A stretch of 17,254 nt of DNA from an uncultured Bacteroidales bacterium (GTDB taxonomy: Bacteria; Bacteroidota; Bacteroidia; Bacteroidales; UBA4417). Both the position numbers and the translations under genes were made by a program. Positions within the stretch are counted from its first letter, which is position 1, and each line of letters opens with the position of its first letter. The notes under the pieces are model-generated. The model was not told the DNA's origin. It saw nothing but the letters and a program-made list of their open reading frames with translations, and did not search any database. The stretch is taken from contig CALCJE010000183.1 of the NCBI GenBank assembly GCA_937965665.1, forward strand, positions 1 to 17,254, written 5' to 3'. Of this stretch, positions 7,001-15,600 are shown piece after piece.

Positions 7001-8146
7001 GGAGGAATTGTAAAAATCACCGTACAACTCGTTGATTCGAAACTCGTGGTTGAGGTAGAGGATAATGGAGTCGGCATAAAACCTGAATATTTTGAGAAAG
7101 TTTTTGAGCCTTTCGGGATATCTTCGGCACGAAAAAAAGGAAGTTTCCCCGGATATCGCTCAACAGGACTTGGGCTGGCCGTAACAAAAGGACTAATTGA
7201 ATTGCTCAAAGGCTCAATAGATTTTAAAAGTAGACCAGGTGAAGGCACAACATTTACCTGCGTTTTCCTCGATGTACATACCATAAACCCCGAAGTACTG
7301 GTAAACGAACCGGTTGACGAACCCGGCGAAACGAGTTTCATCAATGAAACCACACCCGATAGAATTGAAGATAATGTAACGCTTTCAGCCAGTAAGCCAT
7401 TGATCCTGCTGGTTGATGACGATCCGGAGATATTGGCATTGCTGCGCGATTTTCTCCAGGCCGATTATAACATCATGTTTGCCGAAAACGGGGTTGAAGC
7501 ATTTGAAAAAACCATAACCCATATGCCCGACCTTATTGTTTCGGATGTTATGATGCCCGAAATGGATGGCATTGATCTCTGCGGCAAATTGCGCGAAAAC
7601 TTCGACACCAGCCACCTGCCGTTGATCCTGCTTACCGCCAAAGCCGAAATAGAAGACCGCATCAGCGGTTTGAGGGCCGGTGCCGACTCGTATATACCAA
7701 AACCGTTTCACCCCCAGCATTTGAAAGTGCGGATTGAAAAGCTGTTGCGTTCGCGCGAAATTATGCGAAACCGATTCGGGCATCCGGACGATAACCCGGC
7801 AATGGTTCAGGATATCACAGACCCTTTCTTTCAAAAAATGATCAATTGTATTGATGAAAATATCGACGACGAAACATTTTCATCCGAAAAGCTTTGTGAT
7901 AAACTTGCCATCAGCAAGTCGTCGCTGTATAACAAAACCAAATCACTGCTGGGAACAACCCCGCACAGCCTGATTAATCAACGCAGGTTGTATAAAGCTG
8001 CCATCCTCCTTAAATCAACAAGTATGACTGTTAGCGAAATTATTGATCAGACCGGATTTGTAAGCCGAACCCACTTCTACGAATTATTCAACAAATCCTA
8101 TGGGTGCTCGCCATCCGTCTTCAGAAGCAATATTCCGAAAAATTAA
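4076..8146 (+). CDS. Hybrid two-component system sensor/AraC-type regulator (HTCS) of the PUL
   Basis: One polypeptide of 1356 residues does sensing, phosphotransfer and transcription control. A signal peptide is followed by a large periplasmic double beta-propeller built from repeats such as MWFGTWNGLNRYD, LWIGTDGNGVYNL and IWIGTRGLGVYRY (to about residue 690). Next come a Y_Y_Y domain (about 700-792) and one membrane helix (about 798-818). The kinase follows, with phosphoacceptor His852 in NVAHELRTP, N-box Asn968, G1 box DNGVGIK (996-1002) and G2 GLGL (1031-1034). The receiver domain has D1114-D1115, phosphoacceptor Asp1157 in SDVMMPEMDG, and K1209. An AraC-type helix-turn-helix domain ends the protein. 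All key residues are present, so it should be active. I chose ATG 4076 because it gives a normal signal peptide (MIFPKCRIIVALGIMM, cut near LRA); a GTG at 4034 in the same frame would add 14 residues. It presumably activates the GH130-to-SusD operon just downstream. Confidence 0.95.
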   Translation: MIFPKCRIIVALGIMMLFCIQLRAEYRTNVHSISRREGLSNGAVNTIIKDSEGYMWFGTWNGLNRYDGNHIVTFLPGSNSNSIHNHVIRELFPTAHGPIWMLTNKGVGLYDNIHGRFSSYFTSESEQINYENDIAVCHSDTYGTMVSVYGKGIFRYDPAGKQFRKITFDQVSNPLSLSIKRIHIAGNKTYCISSGGKLYLISGARLTEMLQLPITGALSSSFSATINGQPYLLITQRTGAALLVNLETREIQQLKIPDDIISSISVAREKEKLWVGTDKGRIYSFNLTTRKFEVLSPLSNLLSDKTITTRILSIFESDNDVLWIGTDGNGVYNLKLNEFPNKSFSSDRLAYPIVRCILVNNKRDILVGTKGGGIDIFDSNGKHLRGISVKNGLSNNSVLSFHELSDGSILVGTDGKGIDIVSPDYKVIRNFPRDFKIPHELNFASVYRILEDSDQKIYLGTSGYGVIMVEFDKSKASTPVNCEQILLDKSANTRAQQKQIVYALAEEKPGIIWIGTRGLGVYRYNTITKRVIGQYTTHTHPGIIPNDDILSLSANFMDRIWVGSSNGIFSLVPVSPDSVKVQGFTIQSALTNTSIHALQFDKKGNLWLTTNQGLSMIDHTRTNVRSFNTNDGLVNYEYSDGASFFDYKANMLFIGGTMGLDIIQTDAIKFSSSFPPIAINQLFVRNQLVEPGYESILANRINHQKSLKLNYDQNSLSFEVSALAFWGQERHRISYRLKNFLDDWIINPPNQPISFSNLEPGKYLLQIRVSDENGIWSENYKEIEITIKPPFWKTGWAFAGYILLAILIQVIIFSTYRKRDARKKAAALQEFQKQKEAELQSYKIEFFTNVAHELRTPLTLITSHIHALLEDSRNTAENPRLLKVFNNSMKLQKLVLEIMQFRKLEKGKEPLNIQLTKPVELVREVVSDFELLAQQRQIKCEFITPDPEIVFKTDADKLQRIVTNLVSNAIKYNKPGGIVKITVQLVDSKLVVEVEDNGVGIKPEYFEKVFEPFGISSARKKGSFPGYRSTGLGLAVTKGLIELLKGSIDFKSRPGEGTTFTCVFLDVHTINPEVLVNEPVDEPGETSFINETTPDRIEDNVTLSASKPLILLVDDDPEILALLRDFLQADYNIMFAENGVEAFEKTITHMPDLIVSDVMMPEMDGIDLCGKLRENFDTSHLPLILLTAKAEIEDRISGLRAGADSYIPKPFHPQHLKVRIEKLLRSREIMRNRFGHPDDNPAMVQDITDPFFQKMINCIDENIDDETFSSEKLCDKLAISKSSLYNKTKSLLGTTPHSLINQRRLYKAAILLKSTSMTVSEIIDQTGFVSRTHFYELFNKSYGCSPSVFRSNIPKN

Positions 8147-8182
8147 TGACTTAGTATATCCTTTGGCATACGGCACCGGAAC

Positions 8183-8209
8183 GTAAAAGCTGATCCAGAA
8201 ACAGCTTAC
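8183..8209 (+). terminator. Possible hairpin downstream of the sensor gene
   Basis: AAGCTG (8187-8192) pairs with CAGCTT (8202-8207) across nine bases. If two A bases bulge out, the stem extends to eight pairs with GTAA/TTAC. It begins 37 bases after the sensor stop codon. There is no T-run after it, so a role as an intrinsic terminator is uncertain. Confidence 0.25.
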
Positions 8210-8291
8210 ATACAATAAAGCCCGGCCCATCCACACACATATTTCCCGAATAAAATCCGACTTCAACTCCTGCTCAGGTTATTCATGAAAG

Positions 8292-8316
8292 ATCCCGGTT
8301 TACAAAATCCCGGGAT
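8292..8316 (+). terminator. Possible GC-rich hairpin in the regulatory gap
   Basis: ATCCCGG (8292-8298) pairs with CCGGGAT (8310-8316) around an 11-base loop. A short T-run (CTTTTTC, about 8330-8336) comes 14 bases later, too far for a classical intrinsic terminator. It might still insulate the operon promoter from transcription coming out of the sensor gene. Confidence 0.3.
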
Positions 8317-8413
8317 GCCAGGCAATACTTTTTCAACCTGCAGAATACTTTCTATATTCTATTTGTTGTTATTGGTTTCATTTATTCCTCAGGGTGTATA
8401 AACGAACATTATA

Positions 8414-8464
8414 TTTTACCTGTAAAACACTGTTTTTGTAATGCATTTACCTATTTTACACTAT
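8414..8464 (+). promoter_or_regulatory. Candidate HTCS operator: palindrome plus 31-base-period direct repeat
   Basis: TTTACCTGTAAAACACTGT (8415-8433) recurs as TTTACCTATTTTACACTAT (8446-8464), matching at 14 of 19 positions. The copies are 31 bases apart, close to three helical turns, so a protein would meet both on the same DNA face. The first copy also contains the perfect inverted repeat TTTTAC-CT-GTAAAA (8414-8427). The element ends 50 bases before the -7 box of the operon, a suitable place for an activator with an AraC-type DNA-binding domain. Assignment to the adjacent sensor is inference from position. Confidence 0.5.
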
Positions 8465-8514
8465 ACCGGACAAGATCGGGAACAGGGCGGACACACCTTT
8501 TCCGGTATCAGATG

Positions 8515-8522
8515 TACTTTTG
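8515..8522 (+). promoter_or_regulatory. -7 element of the GH130-MFS-lipoprotein-SusC-SusD operon
   Basis: TACTTTTG is a perfect match to the Bacteroidota TAnnTTTG box and ends 20 bases before the GH130 start codon, giving a very short leader. No TTTG is found at the usual -33 distance (around 8492-8495 the sequence is CACA). A good -7 without a -33 suits a promoter that needs an activator. Confidence 0.5.
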
Positions 8523-8542
8523 AGACTCCCAAATAAATAAAC

Positions 8543-9589
8543 ATGGATATCGCAAAACGTTTTTCACAAAATCCACTTCTTCGGCCATCGGATCTGAAAC
8601 CGGGTATCGAAGGTATGGAAATACTATGCCTGCTGAACCCGGGTGTATTTCAGTTCGAAGGCAAAACATGGTTGCTGCTGCGCGTTGCTGAACGCCCCAA
8701 ACAAATTGCAGATAAAATAAGCTTCCCTATTTATAATAGTAATGGCAACATTGAAATCCTGAGTTTCGATAAAAACGACCCTGACCTGGATACAAGCGAC
8801 CCAAGGGTTATTAATTATAAAAAGAAGGATTACCTCACCACGCTTTCGTACCTGCGACTTGTTTGCAGCGACGACGGCATAAATTTTTACGAACCGCAGG
8901 GGTATGCGCCCATTTTTGGCAAAGGCGAACTGGAAACTTTCGGCATTGAGGATTGCCGGGTGGCAAGCATGAAAGATGAATTCTGCCTCTCGTTTACTGA
9001 AGTATCGGAATTTGGTGTTGGCGTTGGCCTGATCAGAACCACCGACTGGAAAAACTTCACTCGCGAAGGAATGATTTTCTCTCCACACAATAAAGATTGT
9101 GCTCTTTTTGATGAAAAAATCAACGATACATACTATGCGCTGCATCGTCCAAGCAGCCCCGAGCTTGGTGGAAACTATATATGGATTGCCCAGTCGCCTG
9201 ATTTGGTACATTGGGGAAAGCATAAATGTATTGCCACTGTCAGGCCCGGGATGTGGGATTCAGCCCGGGTAGGTGCCGGGGCTGCCCCCATACGCACCGA
9301 AAAAGGCTGGCTCGAAATTTATCACGGCGCCAATAAGGAACACAGGTACTGCCTTGGAGCCCTGCTGCTCGACATCAACGATCCGACTAAAGTACTTGCC
9401 CGCAGCACCGAACCTATTATGGAACCCATACAACCCTATGAGCAAACAGGTTTTTTCGGAAACGTGGTATTTACAAATGGCCATTATGTGAAAGGTGACG
9501 ATATATACATGTATTATGGTGCGAGTGACGAAGTAATCTGCGGCGCCAGGCTGTCGATATCCGAAATACTTTCAACCTTACTTTCATAA
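8543..9589 (+). CDS. GH130 family glycoside phosphorylase (beta-mannoside phosphorylase type)
   Basis: The 348-residue protein is a five-bladed beta-propeller enzyme of family GH130. Seen motifs are FNPG-like LNPGVFQFEG and LLLRVAERP near residues 31-52, GIEDCRV with the expected catalytic acid Asp137, NKDCALF (183-189), HRPSSPE (201-207), WDSARVGAGAAPIRTEKGW (238-256) and IYHGANKEHRYCLGALLLD (259-277). The NKD, HRP and YHGA blocks resemble GH130 phosphorylases more than the hydrolytic beta-1,2-mannosidases. There is no signal peptide, so it should act in the cytoplasm, splitting a beta-mannoside with phosphate into mannose 1-phosphate and a shortened sugar. Whether the linkage is beta-1,2 or beta-1,4 cannot be decided here. 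EDCR in place of the usual EDPR is a small deviation next to the catalytic residue. It is the first gene of the operon; a double stop (TAATAA) and seven bases separate it from the transporter. Confidence 0.9.
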   Translation: MDIAKRFSQNPLLRPSDLKPGIEGMEILCLLNPGVFQFEGKTWLLLRVAERPKQIADKISFPIYNSNGNIEILSFDKNDPDLDTSDPRVINYKKKDYLTTLSYLRLVCSDDGINFYEPQGYAPIFGKGELETFGIEDCRVASMKDEFCLSFTEVSEFGVGVGLIRTTDWKNFTREGMIFSPHNKDCALFDEKINDTYYALHRPSSPELGGNYIWIAQSPDLVHWGKHKCIATVRPGMWDSARVGAGAAPIRTEKGWLEIYHGANKEHRYCLGALLLDINDPTKVLARSTEPIMEPIQPYEQTGFFGNVVFTNGHYVKGDDIYMYYGASDEVICGARLSISEILSTLLS

Positions 9590-9596
9590 TAAGACG

Positions 9597-10853
9597 ATGA
9601 TTAAAAAGCTCTCCACCGAATTCCGTTTTTTCCTCTCGATGCCGCATAATATGCGCGTACTGCTCATTACCAACATGCTGTATGCCTTGGTACTGCCGGT
9701 AGTCGAAATATTTATGGCTGCCTATATTATGCGCTATTTTGCTGATACCAGCTATGTGGCCATTTTCCAGGTAGCTATGTACACCGGCATTATAATTACC
9801 TCGCTTACCAACGGTTTTTTACTCAAACATTTCAAGGTTGCACACCTGTACAGTTTTGGGATCCTGCTCAGCGGATTGTCGATGGTTGGTATGATGTTCG
9901 TAAAAGATATAACCCTGTTTGGCCTGGTAGTTTCAGGCACGCTGATAGGGGCTGCATCCGGTTTTTTCTGGACCAATCGCTACCTGATGGCCCTGAACAC
10001 AACCAAAGACGAAAACCGAAATTATTTTTTCGGGCTCGAATCCTTCTTTTTTACCATTGCAAATATTACCGTCCCGCTGGCTATAGGCGCGTTGCTGGCC
10101 TCCATCGACGGGATGGAAATTTTCGGGATCGTATTTAATATCTACAAAGGATACCGGGTAGTTACACTGTTGGTGTTTGCAGTTACAATACTGGCATGTT
10201 TTTCGCTGGCCCGCGGTAAGTTTGAAAACCCGGTTCAGAAAGACTTCCTGTATTTCCGTTTCGACCGGCTGTGGAATAAACAAATTTTGCTGGCAATGCT
10301 CAAAGGACTTGTTCAGGGATTCCTGGTTACAGCGCCAGCCATGCTTATCATGAAATATGTGGGCAAAGAAGGCTCATTAGGCCTCATACAGGGTATCAGC
10401 GGCGGGCTTACGGCTATCCTCATTTATATACTGGGTCGTTTCGCCAAGCCTAAACACAGGATCCTGATTTTTGGATTCGGCATCAGCTTGTTCCTCATCG
10501 GAACCATTGTAAATGGCATTGAACTATCCATGATCGGTGTAATGGTATTTGTACTTTGTAAAGTGTTCTTCCAGCCGTTGCACGACCTGGCATACTACCC
10601 CATCATGATGAAGGTTATTGATGTGGTTAGCAAACGCGAAAACAGGAACAGTTATGCATATATCCTTAACCATGAGTTCGGCCTGTATGCCGGCAGGGTT
10701 GCCGGGTTAGGATTATTTATTTTCCTTGCATTCTCTGTTTCCGAAACCTTTGCCCTGCGTTACTCACTGATCATAGTTGCCCTGTTGCAAATGCTTTCAA
10801 TTCCATTGGCAAAAAATATTATGAAAAATTCATATACCAACGAAAATGAATAA
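9597..10853 (+). CDS. MFS-type inner-membrane sugar transporter
   Basis: The 418-residue protein is hydrophobic throughout, with about 11-12 membrane segments in two halves. The halves are joined by a polar, probably cytoplasmic loop at residues 205-228 (ARGKFENPVQKDFLYFRFDR), the usual plan of a major facilitator. Charged residues within membrane stretches (R128, E148, E360, R367 in FGLYAGRVAGL) could take part in substrate or proton binding. It follows the GH130 gene by seven bases, and its last eight bases overlap the start of the lipoprotein gene (ATGAATAA), so the three are likely translationally coupled. MFS carriers next to GH130 genes are a recurring arrangement in Bacteroidota, where they are thought to import the disaccharide or short oligosaccharide that the phosphorylase cleaves. 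Substrate specificity is inferred from context only. Confidence 0.85.
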   Translation: MIKKLSTEFRFFLSMPHNMRVLLITNMLYALVLPVVEIFMAAYIMRYFADTSYVAIFQVAMYTGIIITSLTNGFLLKHFKVAHLYSFGILLSGLSMVGMMFVKDITLFGLVVSGTLIGAASGFFWTNRYLMALNTTKDENRNYFFGLESFFFTIANITVPLAIGALLASIDGMEIFGIVFNIYKGYRVVTLLVFAVTILACFSLARGKFENPVQKDFLYFRFDRLWNKQILLAMLKGLVQGFLVTAPAMLIMKYVGKEGSLGLIQGISGGLTAILIYILGRFAKPKHRILIFGFGISLFLIGTIVNGIELSMIGVMVFVLCKVFFQPLHDLAYYPIMMKVIDVVSKRENRNSYAYILNHEFGLYAGRVAGLGLFIFLAFSVSETFALRYSLIIVALLQMLSIPLAKNIMKNSYTNENE

Positions 10854-12567
10854 GTTAAATCTAATATTCGGTTTGCTGATTTTACTTCCGGGGATTTATT
10901 CCTGCAGGACGCAAACCGGTCAGCCTGTAGAGCAAACTTCGCTGCCCCGGATTGATCAGATGCCTGCAATTCCGCAGCCACTTAAGATCATCGACTGGAG
11001 ACAAAAGACGCTGGATTACGACAGCATTGCTTTTGATTTTAATAATAAATCAGCCTATGGCCCCCTTATCTGGCTCGACAGTTCCCGACGGAATATCGAC
11101 CAGGTTACTTATGGGCTTTATACCGTAATTGGAGATGTGCGGCAGGGTCCGAAAAATAATAAAGGAGAATTTCATGAGGCGCTAACCTCCCTCAATTCGC
11201 TGATAAGTGCAGGACTTGTTGGAATTGATAAAACCAACCAGCACGGGTACAATTTTGTGAAGATGGCCCAAAACTATTTTAACAGTGATACCAAGTGGAA
11301 TATCGTTATGAATAACACCAACCCGGAAGTGGCCATGGCCGGTGGTGGGTACGGACGCGACTGGTGGTACGATGTGTATCCAAATGTTTTGTTTTACGGT
11401 GTAGCCGACCTGTTTCCCGCTGTTAAAAATACCGATAATATTCTGCGTTCCATCGCGGAGCAATTCTGCAAAGCCGACTCAGTGCTGAATGGAAACTACA
11501 ACTTTTCGTACTTTGATTATGGCCATATGAAAGGCATGGTTAACAACATACCGTTGCAGCAGGACGTTGCTGGTGGTCATGCCTGGGTTTTGTATTCGGC
11601 ATACCAGAAATTCGGTGATAAGCGATACCTCAACAGGGCCAAAAGTGCCACCGAAGCTTTACTGAGCCAGAAAGAAAGTCGTTTTTACGAAATGCTGCTT
11701 CCCTTTGGCACATATACAGCAGCCCGGCTTAATGCAGAGCAGGGAACACAGTATGATATTACCAAATTGCTAAACTGGATGTTCGATGGCTGCCAGGCCA
11801 AAGACGGAAGGTACGGATGGGGAGTAATAGCCGAACGCTGGGGCAATAACGATGTGTATGGCCTGCAGGGCAGCATAACCGATGGTGGCGGGTATGCATT
11901 CTTTATGAATTCAGTAGCTATGGCCTGGCCTCTGGTACCGATGGTAAAGTACGAACCTCAATATGCAACTGCTATAGGTAAATATATGTTAAACGTGGTA
12001 AATGCTTCGCGGCTGTTTTACCCGGATCAGATCGATGCTGAACACCAGTTTCTACCCGAACTGAAAGACCTTACAGGCGGCATAATCGGTTACGAAGGCC
12101 TCCGGAAAACCGACGATTACGGGAAACAGGCGCTGAAAGGGGTTTCGCCCGTAGCCATCGGCGACGGTCCCAAATGGACGCCCGGTCAACCCAAAGAATC
12201 CATGTTCAGCCTTTACAGTACTTCAATAGTAGGCGTTTTTGGGGCTATTGTAAAAAGCACTGATGTTGAAGCAATACTGGCACTCGATTGTAATGCCACT
12301 GATTTTTATGCAGAAAATAAATACCCGGTACACCTGTATTATAATCCATATCCCGAAACAAAAACTGTAACCTATCACACTTCTGGAAATGCGGATCTTT
12401 TCGACATCATCTCCAAAACATACCTGGCAAAGGGTTGTAAAGAAACCACAGGTATAAAAATACCAGGCGGAAAATCAATCCTGGTGGTTGAGTTGCCGGC
12501 AGGCACAAAGATTACAACAGATGGACTGAAAGTGAAAGCCGGTAACACCATTATCGCTTATAAATAA
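10846..12567 (+). CDS. Uncharacterised lipoprotein, possible alpha-helical toroid glycosidase
   Basis: The 573-residue product begins with a lipoprotein signal (LIFGLLILLPGIYSC, lipidated Cys20). The residues after Cys20 (RTQTGQP) lack the acidic run of a surface-export signal, so it probably faces the periplasm. Residues about 85-480 read as amphipathic helices alternating with Gly/aromatic loops, as in (alpha/alpha)6-barrel enzymes: GGGYGRDWWYDVYPN (166-180), QQDVAGGHAWVLYSAYQKFG (238-257), GWGVIAERWGNNDVYG (324-339), SITDGGGYAFFMNS (343-356). Acidic residues in conserved-looking loops (D172, D176, D240, E330, D336, D346) are candidates for catalysis. From about 485 to the end the pattern turns to beta-strands, suggesting a C-terminal sandwich. 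I cannot place it in a named GH or PL family. Its position between MFS and SusC makes it the obvious glycan-processing enzyme of the PUL, but a binding role is possible. Confidence 0.7.
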   Translation: MNKLNLIFGLLILLPGIYSCRTQTGQPVEQTSLPRIDQMPAIPQPLKIIDWRQKTLDYDSIAFDFNNKSAYGPLIWLDSSRRNIDQVTYGLYTVIGDVRQGPKNNKGEFHEALTSLNSLISAGLVGIDKTNQHGYNFVKMAQNYFNSDTKWNIVMNNTNPEVAMAGGGYGRDWWYDVYPNVLFYGVADLFPAVKNTDNILRSIAEQFCKADSVLNGNYNFSYFDYGHMKGMVNNIPLQQDVAGGHAWVLYSAYQKFGDKRYLNRAKSATEALLSQKESRFYEMLLPFGTYTAARLNAEQGTQYDITKLLNWMFDGCQAKDGRYGWGVIAERWGNNDVYGLQGSITDGGGYAFFMNSVAMAWPLVPMVKYEPQYATAIGKYMLNVVNASRLFYPDQIDAEHQFLPELKDLTGGIIGYEGLRKTDDYGKQALKGVSPVAIGDGPKWTPGQPKESMFSLYSTSIVGVFGAIVKSTDVEAILALDCNATDFYAENKYPVHLYYNPYPETKTVTYHTSGNADLFDIISKTYLAKGCKETTGIKIPGGKSILVVELPAGTKITTDGLKVKAGNTIIAYK

Positions 12568-12611
12568 AGAGCCAACGCAACAAAATGTACTCATTTCATA
12601 AAAAATAGAAA

Positions 12612-15600
12612 ATGAAAAGACTGTTATTACTTTTGATCCTCGTTTCAGCTACTGCCGTGGGATTTTCTCAACGGGTTGTAGAAGGGACCGTAACCGATTC
12701 CAAAACAGGAGAAACCCTGATTGGTGTTACAGTTCAGATAAAAGGAACCACATCGGGTACTATTTCCGATGTGAATGGCAAATACCGGCTTGCCTCCGAC
12801 CTTCTGACCAGCTCCAGTATGCTTCAATTCTCCTACGTAGGCTACACTACCACCGAGCAGGCTGTAGGCAGCCGAAAGGTAATTGATGTGCAGCTAAATG
12901 CTGACCAGATCATGCTTGACGAACTGGTTGTAATAGGTTACGGATCAGCTAAAAAGCGAAATGTGCTTGGGGCCGTTACCAAAGTGAACAACAAGGAACT
13001 GAACATGCTCCCGGTGCCCGATGTTGCTCAAGCTTTACAGGGTCGGGCAGCAGGCGTGCAGGTGACACAAAATACCGGAGCCCCGGGAGAAGGCGTTTCT
13101 GTACGTATCCGCGGTGCAGGCTCAATAAATTCGAGCAATAACCCGCTTTATATTGTTGACGGTATCCCGACTGCCGATGCGCTCAAAATACTTTCCCCTG
13201 GCGATATCGAAAATATCTCTGTACTTAAAGATGCTTCATCTGCTGCCATTTATGGTTCGCGAGCCAATAATGGAGTTGTACTCATTACAACAAAAAAAGG
13301 TGCAAAAGGCAAAATCAAAGTCGTTTACCATGGGCAAACAGGCTTCCAGAAAGCAACCCGACTGACTAAAATGGTAAATACAACAGATTATATTACCATT
13401 TACAACGAAGCAGCTACTAATGATAATTCTTATATGACCGGTGATGTACCGCGTCGTGACCTGATTACCGAAACAGATGCGAAAGATTTTGTAAACGTAG
13501 ACTACGTGAAGGAGTTGCTTCAAACTGCTCCGGTTAATTCACACGAGTTGTCTTTTTCTGGTGGTACCGAAACCACCAATTACCTGCTTTCACTTTCGTA
13601 CTTCAATCAGCAGGGTATCATAAGCGGCACGGGGTACTCCCGTGGATCAACCAGGCTTGATGTGAATTCTGAGGTATCCAAATGGCTTAATATTGGCGTG
13701 AGTATGCTGGCCGGAATGTCGAGTAATGATATTATCGGTAGTTCGGGCGACGGTGCCGGAGGAAACGGCGGAAGTGTTATCAGGTATGCTTTTTTCCGCA
13801 ATCCCGCAATCCCGATACAGTTTCCAAATGGCACTTATGTTGACAGACCTGCCGAGTATTTCGGAAAACAGATCTATGATTCATTCCTGGGCGACGGCTA
13901 CAACCCGATTGGAATGGCTGCATTGAATGATAATAACCGCAAGGACAACAATTATCTCGGCAAAGCCTATTTCACCGCCAAATTATCAAAACAACTCTCA
14001 TTCACTACCAACCTGGGTATAGATTACCGCAATACAAACAGCCGTCGTTTCAACCCAACCTGGGGAACGATGGATCGTATAAATGCCAAAAACAGCCTGA
14101 ATGTCGGAAACGAAACCTCATCGAACTTTACCTATAATAGTGTATTTAACTACGAAACCAAATTTGGCGAAAACCATACTTTTTCGGCAATGGCCGGTTT
14201 CGAAGCGATAAAAAATACGGGTAAAGGGCTATATGCCAGCGATATGGACTTCCCGGTGCAGCAGGAAGAGTTGATTTTCATCGGGAACGGCCTGGGTACC
14301 AAAATAACCACGCAAAATGAATACGCTTCAACATTGGCATCTTTTTTTGGCAGAGCCAGTTATGATTTCAAAGGGAAATACTATGCCTCCGGAACCTTGA
14401 GGCGCGACGGGTCTTCGCGCTTTACCGGTGATAACAAATGGGGAACCTTTTACTCAATTTCGGCGGGATGGGTGATGAAACAGGAAAATTTCCTGAAGGA
14501 TGTGTCGTGGCTTACAAACCTTAAACTCCGTGCAGGGTACGGCGCCATCGGGAACCAGGAAATAGGCCTATATGCTTACAGCGACAGGATATCGCCTTAT
14601 TACAACTATGCTTTCGGCGGAATTGTGAATAGCGGATATGCCCAGTCGGCCCTCGGTAACAATGACCTGAAATGGGAAACCAGCTATCAATACAACGCCG
14701 GGATTGATGCTGAGCTATATAAAGGCGCACTGGCATTTTCAATCGATTATTACTATAAAGTAACTGATAATATGCTGGTAACAGCTCCAAACCCACCCTC
14801 CACCGGTTATGCACAACCTTCGTGGATAAACAGCGGTTCGGTGTTGAATGCCGGGCTCGAACTGGAGGCTATCTACCGCAAAACAAAAAATGACTGGGGA
14901 TATTCGGTAGGAGGAAACATATCCTTTGTACACAACGAAGTACTGAAATTAGACGCGCCCCTATATGGTGGCAGGGTCGAATCGGGAGTGGATGCAACCC
15001 GCACCGAAGTGGGATACCCGATTGGCTCATTCTATCTTTACGAAATGGATGGAATATTCCAGAATGAAACCGAAATACTGTTATCGGCCAGCCAAAAATC
15101 ATTTGGTGGCCAGCCTCACCCGGGCGATGTAAAGTATAAAGACCAGAATGGCGATGGATATATTGATAACAAAGATAAAGTACACCTCGGGAGTGCAATC
15201 CCCAAACTAATAGCAGGCATTAACCTGGCAGCAAATTATAAGCAATTCGATCTGAGCCTGTTCTTCCAGGGCACGTATGGCAACAAAATATACTCCCAGG
15301 TAAACCAGGATATCGAAGGCTTTTATCGGGGCTTTGCCGTAACGCAGCGCTATTTCGACGAACACTGGACCGGCGAAGGAACATCCAACACCCAGCCCAG
15401 GGCATCATGGTCGTCGAAATCGAATAATGCTACACCTTCATCACGCTTCCTCGAAGACGGCTCGTATATCAGGCTTAAAAACATGCAACTTGGCTACACT
15501 TTACCCGCCAAAACGCTCAAGGCTGTCGGACTCACCAATACACGCCTCTACCTGTCAGGAACCAACCTGCTGACACTTACAAAATATTCGGGCCTCGACC

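Larger units (their letters stand above)
8147..8413. other. Intergenic gap after the sensor gene with two hairpins
   Basis: Together with the operator and promoter below, this forms the 396-base gap between the sensor and the operon. No credible gene is seen here. It contains a bulged hairpin (8183-8209) and a GC-rich hairpin (8292-8316), either of which might end the sensor transcript. The remainder is unremarkable AT-rich sequence. Confidence 0.5.

Noticed and set aside
7385..7834. 149-codon minus-strand frame opposite the receiver domain of the sensor
   Set aside because: It is antisense to the DDD/SDVMMPEMDG/KPF receiver motifs, so its openness follows from codon use on the other strand.
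8624..9223. 199-codon minus-strand frame opposite the GH130 gene
   Set aside because: It is antisense to well-conserved GH130 motifs, with no recognisable domain of its own.
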